Below are positions 40,502 to 49,725 of a DNA stretch of 64,000 nucleotides, piece by piece (positions within the stretch are counted from its first letter, which is position 1; the number at the start of each line of letters is the position of its first letter). The position numbers and the translations under genes are program-made. The DNA is from Gammaproteobacteria bacterium (GTDB lineage: Bacteria; Pseudomonadota; Gammaproteobacteria; Arenicellales; Poriferihabitantaceae), in assembly GCA_024644945.1 (NCBI GenBank), contig JAHEGU010000009.1, positions 21,201 through 85,200 of the forward strand. Reading direction: 5' to 3'. The notes under the pieces are model-generated. The model was not told the DNA's origin, did not search any database, and saw only the letters and a program-made list of their open reading frames with translations.

Positions 40502-41529
40502 CAGGAGTCCTCCTTAAAACTTGAAGTCAATTTTGCCAGTTCGGAAAGCTTGTCCAGCGCTTTGCCGCTGTTTAATACCTCGCGTGCCAGCTCCACTCCC
40601 GCAGTAATACTATCGGCCAGATCTGCCGCATATATTGTGGCACCTGCATTGAGCGCGACCATGTCATACGCGAGTCCAGGGGCCCCACCCAGCGCCTGCT
40701 TTATCAGTTCAAGACTGTGCGCTGAGTCACGAACCGTAAGCGCCTCCATTGACGCTTTTGTCAGCCCAAAATCCTCCGGTTCGATTTGAAAATCATTTAT
40801 CTTACCGTCTTTCAATTCCGAGACTTCGGTACTTGCTGCCAATGAAATCTCATCAGTGCCATCATCAGAACATACCACCACGGTGTGAATACTGCCCAAA
40901 GCCGCGAATACCTCCGCAATTGGCCTTACCCACTTCCGATCAAACACGCCTACCAGCTGGTATGTAGCGCTGGCCGGGTTAGTAAGAGGGCCAAGCAGAT
41001 TAAATATCGTGCGGACGCCAATCTCCCGTCTAGGTCCAATAGCGTGGCGTGTTGCCGCGTGGTGAGTAGGCGCAAACATGAATCCGATTCCCACCTGGTC
41101 TATACATTGCCCGACCTGGTTCGGCGAGATCGCAATGTTCACACCAGCTTCTTCAAGCACATCAGCGCTGCCGGAATTACCGGTGGCGGCACGATTACCG
41201 TGCTTCGCAACGTTGGCCCCTGCGGCGCAAGTAACCAGGGCACTGGCGGTGGAAACATTAAATAATTTTGCCCCGTCTCCGCCTGTCCCCACGGTATCGA
41301 CAATACGATCCGCCCGGGTCTCAACCTTAGCGGCCAGATCTCGCATGATTGTGGCGGCGCCTACAATTTCTTCAACTGTTTCGCCCTTTATCATTAACGC
41401 GGTAAGAAATGCACCGATCTGCGCAGGAGTAGCTTCTCCATGCATGATCAAACCCATCACATCCTGCATTTCTTCACGAGTAAGGTCGTGGCCTGCGACA
41501 AGCTTGCGATTTGCCGATTGCAAATCCAT
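40501..41529 (-). CDS. trpD: Anthranilate phosphoribosyltransferase
   Basis: TrpD joins anthranilate to PRPP in tryptophan synthesis. The 342-residue product has the PRPP-binding GTGGDG at 81-86, followed by FNVST, and KHGNRAATGNSGSADVLE. trpE, trpG and trpC, its usual neighbours, are not here; instead a RAM-domain gene overlaps its stop. trpBA lies about 21 kb away. Confidence 0.96.
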   Translation of the reverse strand: MDLQSANRKLVAGHDLTREEMQDVMGLIMHGEATPAQIGAFLTALMIKGETVEEIVGAATIMRDLAAKVETRADRIVDTVGTGGDGAKLFNVSTASALVTCAAGANVAKHGNRAATGNSGSADVLEEAGVNIAISPNQVGQCIDQVGIGFMFAPTHHAATRHAIGPRREIGVRTIFNLLGPLTNPASATYQLVGVFDRKWVRPIAEVFAALGSIHTVVVCSDDGTDEISLAASTEVSELKDGKINDFQIEPEDFGLTKASMEALTVRDSAHSLELIKQALGGAPGLAYDMVALNAGATIYAADLADSITAGVELAREVLNSGKALDKLSELAKLTSSFKEDS

Positions 41530-41562
41530 AACAAACCTCGTTTTGTTCTTAGTGGGCGGGAA

Positions 41563-42624
41563 TTATAGACCGAATTCAGGCAGTGACAGTATCTGCTTTC
41601 GATACGCAAACAATGCAGGAGTGCCACCAGTATGAATCATTACAATATTGTTCTTATCTTCAAGCATTCCTGATTCGAGCATCATTAAAGTACCGGCTAC
41701 AGTCTTCGCTGAGTAAACCGGATCCAGCAATATTCCTTCCAGCGCTGCCACGTCTTGGATGGTTTGTACCACCTTCTGTGAAACCTGCCCATAACCTGGC
41801 GCAAGTGCGAGATCGCTGACTTCTATATCGAATTCCTTGACCACTTCTTCTAGTCCCAGCATGCGCTCCACTTTGCGACAGGTAGATAAAATCCTGGGGT
41901 ACTGAGCCTCCACCGGTCGTCGCACGCACATTCCGATGACCGGAATTGACATACCCAAGGTTCGAAAACCCGTCAGCAGACCAGCATGAGTTAATCCGCT
42001 GCCAGAGCCAACTACTATCATATCGGGTTCAATACCCTGCTGCATGAACTGTTCCGCAAGTTCCCTCGCTGCCAGGGCATAACCGAGCGCCCCTTTTGGC
42101 TGCTCTACCGGCGCCAGCGGGACAATGTAAGGTTGTTTTCCGTCTGCCGCCAGTTGATCCGCGATCTGTTTCAGCTTTTTATCAGCCCCGTGCTCGTCTT
42201 CTCCTTCGGCAAAGGAGTGAATATGCGCGCCAAACAATTTGTCCAGCAACACATTACCCGATTCCAAGTAGTCTGTGTCGTTGGACTTGACCCGGGTTTC
42301 GAGCTGGATATGACATTCAAACCCAAGTTTCGCCGCAGCCGCCGCCAGCATCCGCATGTAGTTAGACTGCACTGCGCCCGTGCTCAGCACCGTGTCGCAT
42401 CCCTGCACCTGTGCCTCTCCCAGATAAAACTCTAGCTGACGGGCTTTGTTACCCCCCATAGCCAATCCAGTGCAATCGTCGCGTTTCAGCATAAGAGAAT
42501 GCGCAGGGTAGTGTGCCGATAGACGCGGCAGATGCTCAAGCGGTGTTGGCGTATGAGTCAGCGTTACGCGTGGCCACTTGGCGAGAGCCCGGTCGAGTCG
42601 ATCGAAGTCTGGAGTTTGATTCAT
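41563..42624 (-). CDS. D-cysteine desulfhydrase / ACC deaminase family PLP enzyme
   Basis: I place the start at the ATG at 42624 (353 residues), since MNQTPDFDRLDRALAKWPRVTLTHTPTPLE matches the family start. The PLP lysine is Lys60 in GGNKARQLEFYLG, and the phosphate loop is VGSGSGLTHAG. Family members act as D-cysteine desulfhydrase or 1-aminocyclopropane-1-carboxylate deaminase. TGGTPALFAY near the C-terminus and the overall pattern favour a D-cysteine desulfhydrase, but the activity is not certain. 33 bp before trpD. Confidence 0.87.
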   Translation of the reverse strand: MNQTPDFDRLDRALAKWPRVTLTHTPTPLEHLPRLSAHYPAHSLMLKRDDCTGLAMGGNKARQLEFYLGEAQVQGCDTVLSTGAVQSNYMRMLAAAAAKLGFECHIQLETRVKSNDTDYLESGNVLLDKLFGAHIHSFAEGEDEHGADKKLKQIADQLAADGKQPYIVPLAPVEQPKGALGYALAARELAEQFMQQGIEPDMIVVGSGSGLTHAGLLTGFRTLGMSIPVIGMCVRRPVEAQYPRILSTCRKVERMLGLEEVVKEFDIEVSDLALAPGYGQVSQKVVQTIQDVAALEGILLDPVYSAKTVAGTLMMLESGMLEDKNNIVMIHTGGTPALFAYRKQILSLPEFGL

Positions 42625-42725
42625 TGCATTATGATTAGAGAATATGGCGGTGATCTCGTCGAAACATCTGATGACCAAGATTTGCTTTGAAGTCGATGGC
42701 GGTGCGGCCAGGGGCGCGCAGTGTA

Positions 42726-43511
42726 TCAGCCTTTGAGAAATTTAAGTGGGTCCTGAGGTTTACCGTTAACCCTGATCTCGAAATGCAACATAGTCCTTTC
42801 CGCTCCACTGTCACCCATTTCCGCAATCTGCTGTCCGGCTTTTATTCGCTGCCCTTCCGTCACTAGAATTTTACGATTGTGCGCGTAAGCGCTCAGGTAT
42901 TTCTCAGAATGTTTGACAATAATCAGCTTACCGTATCCGCGCAAACCCTCACCGACATAGACCACATCCCCTGCGGCAGTGGCCTGAATTGCGCTACCTT
43001 TCTGACCCGCAATTCGAATTCCGTTGACACCGTTAGCACGGGAATATTTTGCAATCAAGTCTCCCTTTGCAGGCCATTGCCAGCGGGTCGGCGCCGCTAG
43101 AGGTTGGGCTGACTGCGTGGCGGGGACTGACGCCACGGCGGTACCTGAACCGCCTGCGCTCTGCCCGCCGCCTGGCTTGGCGCTGGCGCCTGCGGGTTCC
43201 GGTGGTAATGGAGTCGACACGATTACACTCGGTGCAGGTGCCGGAGAGGGTGCAGCCCCCGGTCGCAAATTTAAGCGCTGACCCGATTTCAGACGATAGG
43301 GACTTTTAATACCATTCCACTTAGCAATCGCAAGGTAATCCAATCCATATTCCCAGGAGATACTATAGATACTGTCACCAGGCTTTACCACGGTCTGCGG
43401 TGGAATAAGACGATTCGGAGATTTATTGATGACTGGAACAGTGGCCGTGCTGCCGCAACCGCCCAGCGTAATTGCGAGCAATATTACAACCCAGACTCTC
43501 CAGATTTCCAT
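42726..43511 (-). CDS. nlpD: NlpD-type lipoprotein with LysM and M23 domains
   Basis: I use the ATG at 43511 (261 residues). A lipoprotein signal with lipobox LGGC (Cys19) is followed by a LysM domain (about 40-84), a Pro/Ala/Gly-rich linker and a C-terminal M23 (LytM) domain (about 155-261). The canonical first zinc His and Asp are replaced (NGVNGIRIAG), so the domain should not cut peptidoglycan. This is the degenerate form that activates amidases at division, as in E. coli NlpD. Genes surE-pcm-yqaA-nlpD are in the conserved order; rpoS does not follow. Confidence 0.92.
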   Translation of the reverse strand: MEIWRVWVVILLAITLGGCGSTATVPVINKSPNRLIPPQTVVKPGDSIYSISWEYGLDYLAIAKWNGIKSPYRLKSGQRLNLRPGAAPSPAPAPSVIVSTPLPPEPAGASAKPGGGQSAGGSGTAVASVPATQSAQPLAAPTRWQWPAKGDLIAKYSRANGVNGIRIAGQKGSAIQATAAGDVVYVGEGLRGYGKLIIVKHSEKYLSAYAHNRKILVTEGQRIKAGQQIAEMGDSGAERTMLHFEIRVNGKPQDPLKFLKG

Positions 43512-43521
43512 GATCAAGCTG

Positions 43522-44103
43522 TCAGTGCCTGAAGTACAAATATGCGAGTACTGCTAGAGCGATTACAGACCAGCCGATGATCTCCATCCAGCGCCGCAGA
43601 TGTTTTTCGATCTTTGGACCACCCCACCATAACACTATAGCAATAATGAAAAACTGACCCGCTCGACCAATTAATGAAGCGACGACAAATGGCAGCAGCG
43701 CGAGTCCCAGCAGTCCTGATGTCAGCGTGCACAGTTTATATGGCAACGGCGTCACCCCAGCGAGCAGGACCAGCCAGACTCCATCCTTTAAAAAGCGCTC
43801 CTTAACCTCCTGAAATGCATCTTGCTTGCCAAAGAAATCAATAATCACTGCACCGACCTGGTCGAACACGAAATACCCAATTGCGTACCCAAGCACACCC
43901 CCGGCTACCGAGGTAATTGTTGCAAGCGTTGCGAGCCACCAGGCACGATCTCTGTTCGCCAACACCATTGGGGCCAGCATAAATGCGGTTGGAACTGGAA
44001 AAAATGAAGACTCGGCGAAACTTAGGGCCGCTAGATACCGTTCCGCATGGCGATGACGCGACCATTCGAGCACTTTGTCATAAAGCGTTCCAAATATTCT
44101 CAT
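43522..44103 (-). CDS. yqaA: YqaA family inner membrane protein (DedA/SNARE-associated)
   Basis: The 193-residue membrane protein has about five hydrophobic segments and the family pattern AERYLAALSFAESSFFPVPTAFMLAPMVLAN near the N-terminus. GVTPLPYKLCTLTSGLLGL lies near residue 110. It is related to DedA flippase-like proteins. The position between pcm and nlpD is typical of many gammaproteobacteria. Intervals to both neighbours are about 10 bp. Confidence 0.9.
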   Translation of the reverse strand: MRIFGTLYDKVLEWSRHRHAERYLAALSFAESSFFPVPTAFMLAPMVLANRDRAWWLATLATITSVAGGVLGYAIGYFVFDQVGAVIIDFFGKQDAFQEVKERFLKDGVWLVLLAGVTPLPYKLCTLTSGLLGLALLPFVVASLIGRAGQFFIIAIVLWWGGPKIEKHLRRWMEIIGWSVIALAVLAYLYFRH

Positions 44104-44114
44104 TAGAAACGCTC

Positions 44115-44786
44115 CTACTCCTGGTGCCCTTTAAGCATCGGTACAAATTTCACAGCTGTGCGTTGGTCTTCATGAAAATCAGTTGCGCCCCGAGTGATTA
44201 TTCTCAAGCACTGATCGCTTTCCGCACCAACTGGAATTACCAGCCTTCCGCCCTCGGCCAGCTGATCTAGAAGCTTTGGCGGCACTAGAGCGGGCGCAGC
44301 CGCAACGAGAATGCCGTCAAAAGGTTGATTGCTTGCCCAGCCCTCGAACCCGTCTGCATTAAGATAACTTACATTGCGGTAGCCAAGAGCTGGCAGCCTC
44401 TCTTTTGCCTGTTGCTGCAAAGAGCCTATTCTTTCAATCGTAAATACCCAGTTCACCAGTTGCGACAAGACTGCGGTCTGATAACCGCATCCTGTGCCCA
44501 CCTCAAGCACCTTGCGCATCGGAATATCTGCGCCAATTAAGAGCTCAGTCATGAGCGCGACTACGAAAGGTTGTGATATGGTCTGATTCTGGCCAATTGG
44601 TAGCGCCGTATCCTCATACGCTTTGTGCGCCAACGCTTGATCAACGAACAAATGACGAGGCGTCTTCTCCATAACGCTTAACACTCGCTCGGAAGCAGCA
44701 CCGTGGGAGCGCAACCGATCTATCAATCGTCGTCTTGTGCGTAGCGAGGTCATGCCAATCCCCTGTCGGGCAATGGTCTCGTTCAC
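44115..44786 (-). CDS. pcm: Protein-L-isoaspartate O-methyltransferase
   Basis: Pcm methylates isoaspartyl residues to start repair of damaged proteins. The 223-residue product has motif [17 protein letters not shown] (about 89-104), TERIG-type [16 protein letters not shown] and the earlier [18 protein letters not shown]. It overlaps surE by 4 bp at its start. Confidence 0.95.
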   Translation of the reverse strand: MNETIARQGIGMTSLRTRRRLIDRLRSHGAASERVLSVMEKTPRHLFVDQALAHKAYEDTALPIGQNQTISQPFVVALMTELLIGADIPMRKVLEVGTGCGYQTAVLSQLVNWVFTIERIGSLQQQAKERLPALGYRNVSYLNADGFEGWASNQPFDGILVAAAPALVPPKLLDQLAEGGRLVIPVGAESDQCLRIITRGATDFHEDQRTAVKFVPMLKGHQE

Positions 44787-45556
44787 GATAGATCCATCGC
44801 ACTGACCCAGTGGGCAATTTCGGGCATGCGACTATAGCGGGTCATGTCAATTTGCAGGGGCGTCACCGACACCTGATTATTCGCGATAGCATAAAAATCA
44901 GTGCCTGGACCGGCGTCGGCCTTATCGCCTGCCGGGCCAATTTGAAACTGTCTCGCTTCCGCAGCACTCGATAGTGGAATAATTGGCTGGGATTGGTGGC
45001 GCGCGCCACATCGAGTCGCATGAATACCTTCAAGGCGCTGCCACGATACGTCCGGGACATTTACATTCAGAATAGTATCCTTAGGTAAAGGGCTGCAATC
45101 GAGGTTTCGAATTATCTGCCTGGTGACTCTCGCCGCAGTGTCGTAGTGCTTCAAATGATCTTCATGATCAAGGCCTTCTCCTGCCAGAGACACCGCAATT
45201 GCCGGCAGTCCAAGAAAACGCCCTTCAATCGCGGCAGCAACGGTGCCGGAATAAATTACGTCATCGCCCAGATTGGAACCTGCATTTATTCCTGACACCA
45301 CCATATCCGGCTGGAAGTCCAGCATCCCATTGATCGCAAGATGAACACAGTCTCCCGGCGTGCCATCCACATGCATCATTCCATTAGCGGCAGTTCGAAC
45401 CGTAATGGGCTGCCGTAAAGTCAGCGAACTGCTGGCGCAACTGCGGTTGGTCGAAGGGGCAATCACCGTGACCTGTGCAATATCAGAAAGCGCTTTAGCG
45501 AGAGCACCAAGACCAGGCGCCTGGTAACCATCGTCATTACTGAGGAGGATTTTCAT
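44783..45556 (-). CDS. surE: 5'/3'-nucleotidase SurE
   Basis: SurE is a stationary-phase survival phosphatase acting on nucleoside monophosphates and polyphosphate. The 257-residue product begins [15 protein letters not shown] with metal-binding Asp8 and Asp9. A conserved Ser in [14 protein letters not shown] and [21 protein letters not shown], with the metal Asn, are also present. First gene of surE-pcm-yqaA-nlpD. Confidence 0.96.
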   Translation of the reverse strand: MKILLSNDDGYQAPGLGALAKALSDIAQVTVIAPSTNRSCASSSLTLRQPITVRTAANGMMHVDGTPGDCVHLAINGMLDFQPDMVVSGINAGSNLGDDVIYSGTVAAAIEGRFLGLPAIAVSLAGEGLDHEDHLKHYDTAARVTRQIIRNLDCSPLPKDTILNVNVPDVSWQRLEGIHATRCGARHQSQPIIPLSSAAEARQFQIGPAGDKADAGPGTDFYAIANNQVSVTPLQIDMTRYSRMPEIAHWVSAMDLS

Positions 45557-45727
45557 GCCCGCTTTATACCGGTAACCGCTGTAAAAGTCACATTTTAGTC
45601 ACCCCGAGATTTGACTGATAACAGGGGGCTTCCGGACACATCGATGGAGATTGAATTGAACTTGGAAACAGCAGGGCCTTCTTTTACCGCCCAGGACTCT
45701 CCCTAGCGTTTTCTTTGCGTGTCGGCT

Positions 45728-46363
45728 CTATATCCCAAGCACCGATTTGATAAACGGTAGTACTCGATCTCGGATTATGGGCTGCGCCTGGTCATTGGGG
45801 TGGATCATATCTGCCTGGTTAAGCTTTGGGTCTCCGCCAATCTCACCGATAAAGAAAGGCAACAAAGGACTGCCGGTAGTTGCGGATACTGATTTAAACG
45901 TCTGTTCAAACAGTTCAGTATATGACTTTCCATAGTTTGGCGGTATCCGAATACCCAGCAGCATGGTCTGCACCCCATTCGCATCTGCAATGTTTACCAT
46001 TTTCATGAGGTTATCCTCTATGGTTCTCGGCGGAATACCGCGCAGGCCGTCATTCCCTCCCAGTTCGATAATAATCCAGTCGGGTTGAATACGATCTATG
46101 CCATCTTTGATTCGCGCCACGCCACCAGCAGTGGTATCACCGCTAATACTGTCGTTGATTATTGTGACCGCATGCCCCTGTTTCGCCAGAGCCTGATTTG
46201 CCTGCTCAACCCAGACCGGACCCTGGAGGCCATACCCCGAACTGAGACTATCCCCTATCAGCAGAATTGTGGTGTTTGCCGCAGCCGGTAATGTCAACCC
46301 GCACCAGATCACCCCTACCATCAGCGCAGTGCGGAATTTTCGAGTTAAATCGGAACCTTTCAT
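45728..46363 (-). CDS. tesA: Periplasmic lysophospholipase/acyl-CoA thioesterase TesA
   Basis: I use the ATG at 46363 (211 residues) rather than the TTG two codons upstream. A signal peptide (cleavage after about PAAA, residue 29) precedes an SGNH hydrolase domain: GDSLSSGYG with catalytic Ser39, GGNDGLRG, and the C-terminal MIHPND Asp/His pair. It is divergent from ybbAP, exactly as in E. coli. Confidence 0.94.
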   Translation of the reverse strand: MKGSDLTRKFRTALMVGVIWCGLTLPAAANTTILLIGDSLSSGYGLQGPVWVEQANQALAKQGHAVTIINDSISGDTTAGGVARIKDGIDRIQPDWIIIELGGNDGLRGIPPRTIEDNLMKMVNIADANGVQTMLLGIRIPPNYGKSYTELFEQTFKSVSATTGSPLLPFFIGEIGGDPKLNQADMIHPNDQAQPIIRDRVLPFIKSVLGI

Positions 46364-46473
46364 CAGCAATTCACCATTACGATGTTTATATCTACCACTT
46401 CATAGAGCCTGCGCTTTGAAAATCAACCTATTAGTCACATATATAGGACAATTGTTTTAGAGGAGTTGTTCCC

Positions 46474-47205
46474 ATGTACCATACCGAAGCACTGGCCCGA
46501 TCCCAACCTGTCACTACGTCTAATTTGCAAATGGATGCCCGCCTGATTGTCGCCGAAGGCGTTAATAAAATCGTCGATGTGGCCGGTCAGCCGCTTCAAA
46601 TCCTGTACGATATCAATTTGACGGTATCCTCTGGGGAAACCCTGGCAGTAGTGGGCAGTTCCGGATCGGGGAAATCTACATTGCTAGGTCTGCTCGCTGG
46701 TCTAGACCTTCCCACAAGCGGAAAAATCAATATTGCCGCACAAACGATTACTGAACTGGACGAAGATCAGCGAGCCGAAGTGAGGGCCCAACATATTGGT
46801 TTTGTATTTCAGTCATTTCAGTTACTACCTAATCTGACTGCAATTGAAAACGTCTCTTTGCCCCTGGAAATTCTTGGCAAAAAGGACGCCTATGAGGAAG
46901 CTGATTCAATCCTCGATCATGTGGGTCTTGGCGAACGTAAATCTCACTATCCAAGACAGTTGTCTGGAGGAGAACAACAAAGGGTAGCGTTAGCGAGGGC
47001 ATTTGTTACACGGCCAGATATTTTGTTCGCAGACGAACCCACCGGTAATCTGGATGCTGAAAACGGTACCATGGTCGCTGACCTTCTGTTTCAACTCAAT
47101 GCAGAGAACAACACCACGCTGATACTGGTTACTCACGAACCTACTTTAGCCAATCTATGCAGTCGTCGTGTGGGAATGGATTCAGGAAAGCTCTTCAGTA
47201 TCTGA
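46474..47205 (+). CDS. ybbA: ABC transporter ATP-binding protein YbbA
   Basis: The 243-residue MacB/LolD-type ATPase has Walker A GSSGSGKST (about residues 63-71), signature LSGGEQQRVALARA and Walker B ILFADEPTGNLD. A strong ribosome binding site (AGAGGAG) precedes the ATG. The permease gene starts 2 bp after its stop. The YbbAP complex is thought to act mechanotransmissively on hydrophobic molecules in the envelope, near TesA. Confidence 0.93.
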   Translation: MYHTEALARSQPVTTSNLQMDARLIVAEGVNKIVDVAGQPLQILYDINLTVSSGETLAVVGSSGSGKSTLLGLLAGLDLPTSGKINIAAQTITELDEDQRAEVRAQHIGFVFQSFQLLPNLTAIENVSLPLEILGKKDAYEEADSILDHVGLGERKSHYPRQLSGGEQQRVALARAFVTRPDILFADEPTGNLDAENGTMVADLLFQLNAENNTTLILVTHEPTLANLCSRRVGMDSGKLFSI

Positions 47206-47207
47206 GC

Positions 47208-49712
47208 ATGGGACTAACACAACAATTTCGATTTGCCCCGCGCCTGCTGTGGCGTGAATGGAAGGGTGGAGAGCTCACTATTCTGATGCTCGCACTGCTG
47301 ATAGCAATTGCCAGTCATACAGCCATTGGCCACTTTACGGATCGCATCTCCCGCGCCATGGCCATCAATGCCAATAACATTATAGGGGGCGACCTGGTGC
47401 TATCAAGCAGCAGGCAAATCAAACCTTTGGTCAGGGAGCAGGCTGAAACCTTAGGTCTTGAGGTCGCTGAAGTTCAGCGTTTTATAACGGTTGTCAACGC
47501 CGGGGAAGATATTCTGCTGGTTGCGGTCAAATCGGTGAGTGATGCATATCCACTCAAAGGAACTCTGAGAATTACAGACGAGTTATTTGGCCCCGAGCGC
47601 GCCGTCACTGAGGGGCCCCTTTCTGGGGAGATATGGGTCGAATCCAGAGTGCTGCATGCACTGCATTTAGAACTAGGAGACGCGATCCAGCTTGGTGAAA
47701 AACAATTTCGCGTGTCCCGAGTCTTGACATATGAGCCCGATCGAGGAAACAGTTTCTACAGTTTCAATCCACGGGTAATGATTAACGAAAGAGATCTCGC
47801 CGAAACGGGTATCGTTCAGCCTGGTAGCAGGGTCTGGTACCGGCAGATGTATGCGGGACAGAGCGATTCGGTCGCTGCCATGCAACAATGGCTCGAGCAG
47901 AACCAGGAACCGGGACAACGAATTCGCACCCTCGATGACGATCGCCCCGCAGTCAGCAACGCACTCAAGAAGGCGCAACAATATATGGGGCTTGCTAGCC
48001 TAGTTGCACTGCTGCTAGCAGCAGTTGCAATTGCTAACAGTGGCCGCCACTACAGTGAGCGCCATTACGACACCAGTGCGCTGCTTCGCTGCCTTGGCTG
48101 CAAGCAAAACGATATTTTGCGGATCTACCTGGTCCAACTCTGCGTCCTGGCACTAGTGGGCGGATTGCTGGGTAATATTCTTGGTTGGCTAGCCCAGGCT
48201 GGACTGTTTGCATTTGTCAGCGATCTGCTTCCAAAAAATGTCCCCGCCTCGAGCTGGAAGCCAGTTCTATCAGGGACCGTACTCTCATTTATCGTGCTGT
48301 TAGGTTTTACGCTCCCCTCGGTACTGCGGTTGAAATCCGTGTCGCCCCAGAGAGTCCTGAGACACGATCTCGCGCCATTGCCATTATCCGCGCGGTTTGT
48401 CTACGGCACTTCCCTGATTCTTACCGTTCTGATGATGTGGTTTTACACGCGCAACCTGACGCTCACTCTGAGCATCATTGCCGGAAGCGGCATTGTAATG
48501 ATCATCGCAGCACTCGGAATCAGTGGCTTATTTCGGGTGATTGTGTCCTGGCTGCCACGTTTTCCCATCAATCTTCGGGCCGGGATTCGAAATTTCCTGC
48601 GCCGTCGTCGGGAGGCAGTTGCACAAACCATGGCCTTTGGGCTCACCATTATGGCTATGCTGGTAGTGGTACTACTGCGCACCGAGCTCGTGACCACATG
48701 GCAAAGCACGATACCCGAGGACGCGCCAAATCACTTTGTGTTGAATATTCAGTCAAGTGAAACCGACGACTATATGTCATTTGCACAGCAGGAAAAGATC
48801 AAGGTTGACCGACTGTACCCGGTAATTCGGGGGCGTCTGACAAGGGTAAATGGAAATGCCATGGTTGAGCATGTCAGCAAGGAAGAGCGGACTAATGAAA
48901 GCTTGAATCGGGAGCTGAATTTAACCTGGTCGGAAAGCGTACCGGTAGACAACGAGATTGTGGAAGGCGACTGGTGGCCGGCAATCACAAGCGATGAAAC
49001 AAGCGTGTCGGTTGAACATGAACTCGCTGACAAACTATCCATCAAGATCGGCGACACCCTGACTTTTTTTACTGGAGATCGGAACTGGGAGGCTACGGTC
49101 ACTAGCCTCCGCACGGTGAAATGGGATAATTTCAATCCCAATTTCTATATGATCTTCAATCCCGGATCCCTTGATAAGTTGCCGGTGACATGGATCAACA
49201 GTTTTTTTCTCGAACCAGAACGCAAGAAGGTCTTAGTTGGCCTGCTCAAACAGTTTCCCTCGCTGACTCTGCTCGAAATGGACGCCATCTTGAATCAAGT
49301 CAAATCGATCATTACCCAGGTCATGCTGGCAGTCGAGTCAATTCTTTTATTTGTGCTGGTGGCGGGATTTATCGTGACGCTGTCGGCAATCCAGTCGACC
49401 ATGAATGATCGGCTGCGAGAAGGCGCGTTAGTGCGAACGCTGGGTGCGAGAAAGTATTTACTCAGAATTAACCAATGGAGCGAGTTTGCAGGTATGGGTT
49501 TTATCGCCGGGATAATTGGCGTGGCCGGTGCCGAAATCATCGTGGCGGTGCTTTATCACCGGGTTTTTGAACTTATCTACACTCCAACCTGGTGGGCCTG
49601 GATTCTGGTGCCCATTGCGTCGGCATTGTTGATCGGCCTTGCGGGAATCTATAGCAGCCGGCGTATATTAAACGAACCCCCTATCAACGCCTTACGCGAC
49701 CTTCGAGTTTGA
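47208..49712 (+). CDS. ybbP: ABC transporter permease YbbP (FtsX/MacB superfamily)
   Basis: I place the start at the ATG at 47208, 2 bp after the ybbA stop, giving 834 residues. There is an N-terminal membrane helix, a large periplasmic domain (about 45-250), and FtsX-type membrane helices (about 265-420). A second periplasmic domain (about 500-690) is followed by a C-terminal FtsX repeat ending NEPPINALRDLRV. Length and double FtsX arrangement match YbbP. Confidence 0.93.
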   Translation: MGLTQQFRFAPRLLWREWKGGELTILMLALLIAIASHTAIGHFTDRISRAMAINANNIIGGDLVLSSSRQIKPLVREQAETLGLEVAEVQRFITVVNAGEDILLVAVKSVSDAYPLKGTLRITDELFGPERAVTEGPLSGEIWVESRVLHALHLELGDAIQLGEKQFRVSRVLTYEPDRGNSFYSFNPRVMINERDLAETGIVQPGSRVWYRQMYAGQSDSVAAMQQWLEQNQEPGQRIRTLDDDRPAVSNALKKAQQYMGLASLVALLLAAVAIANSGRHYSERHYDTSALLRCLGCKQNDILRIYLVQLCVLALVGGLLGNILGWLAQAGLFAFVSDLLPKNVPASSWKPVLSGTVLSFIVLLGFTLPSVLRLKSVSPQRVLRHDLAPLPLSARFVYGTSLILTVLMMWFYTRNLTLTLSIIAGSGIVMIIAALGISGLFRVIVSWLPRFPINLRAGIRNFLRRRREAVAQTMAFGLTIMAMLVVVLLRTELVTTWQSTIPEDAPNHFVLNIQSSETDDYMSFAQQEKIKVDRLYPVIRGRLTRVNGNAMVEHVSKEERTNESLNRELNLTWSESVPVDNEIVEGDWWPAITSDETSVSVEHELADKLSIKIGDTLTFFTGDRNWEATVTSLRTVKWDNFNPNFYMIFNPGSLDKLPVTWINSFFLEPERKKVLVGLLKQFPSLTLLEMDAILNQVKSIITQVMLAVESILLFVLVAGFIVTLSAIQSTMNDRLREGALVRTLGARKYLLRINQWSEFAGMGFIAGIIGVAGAEIIVAVLYHRVFELIYTPTWWAWILVPIASALLIGLAGIYSSRRILNEPPINALRDLRV

Positions 49713-49725
49713 TATCATCCGCGCT

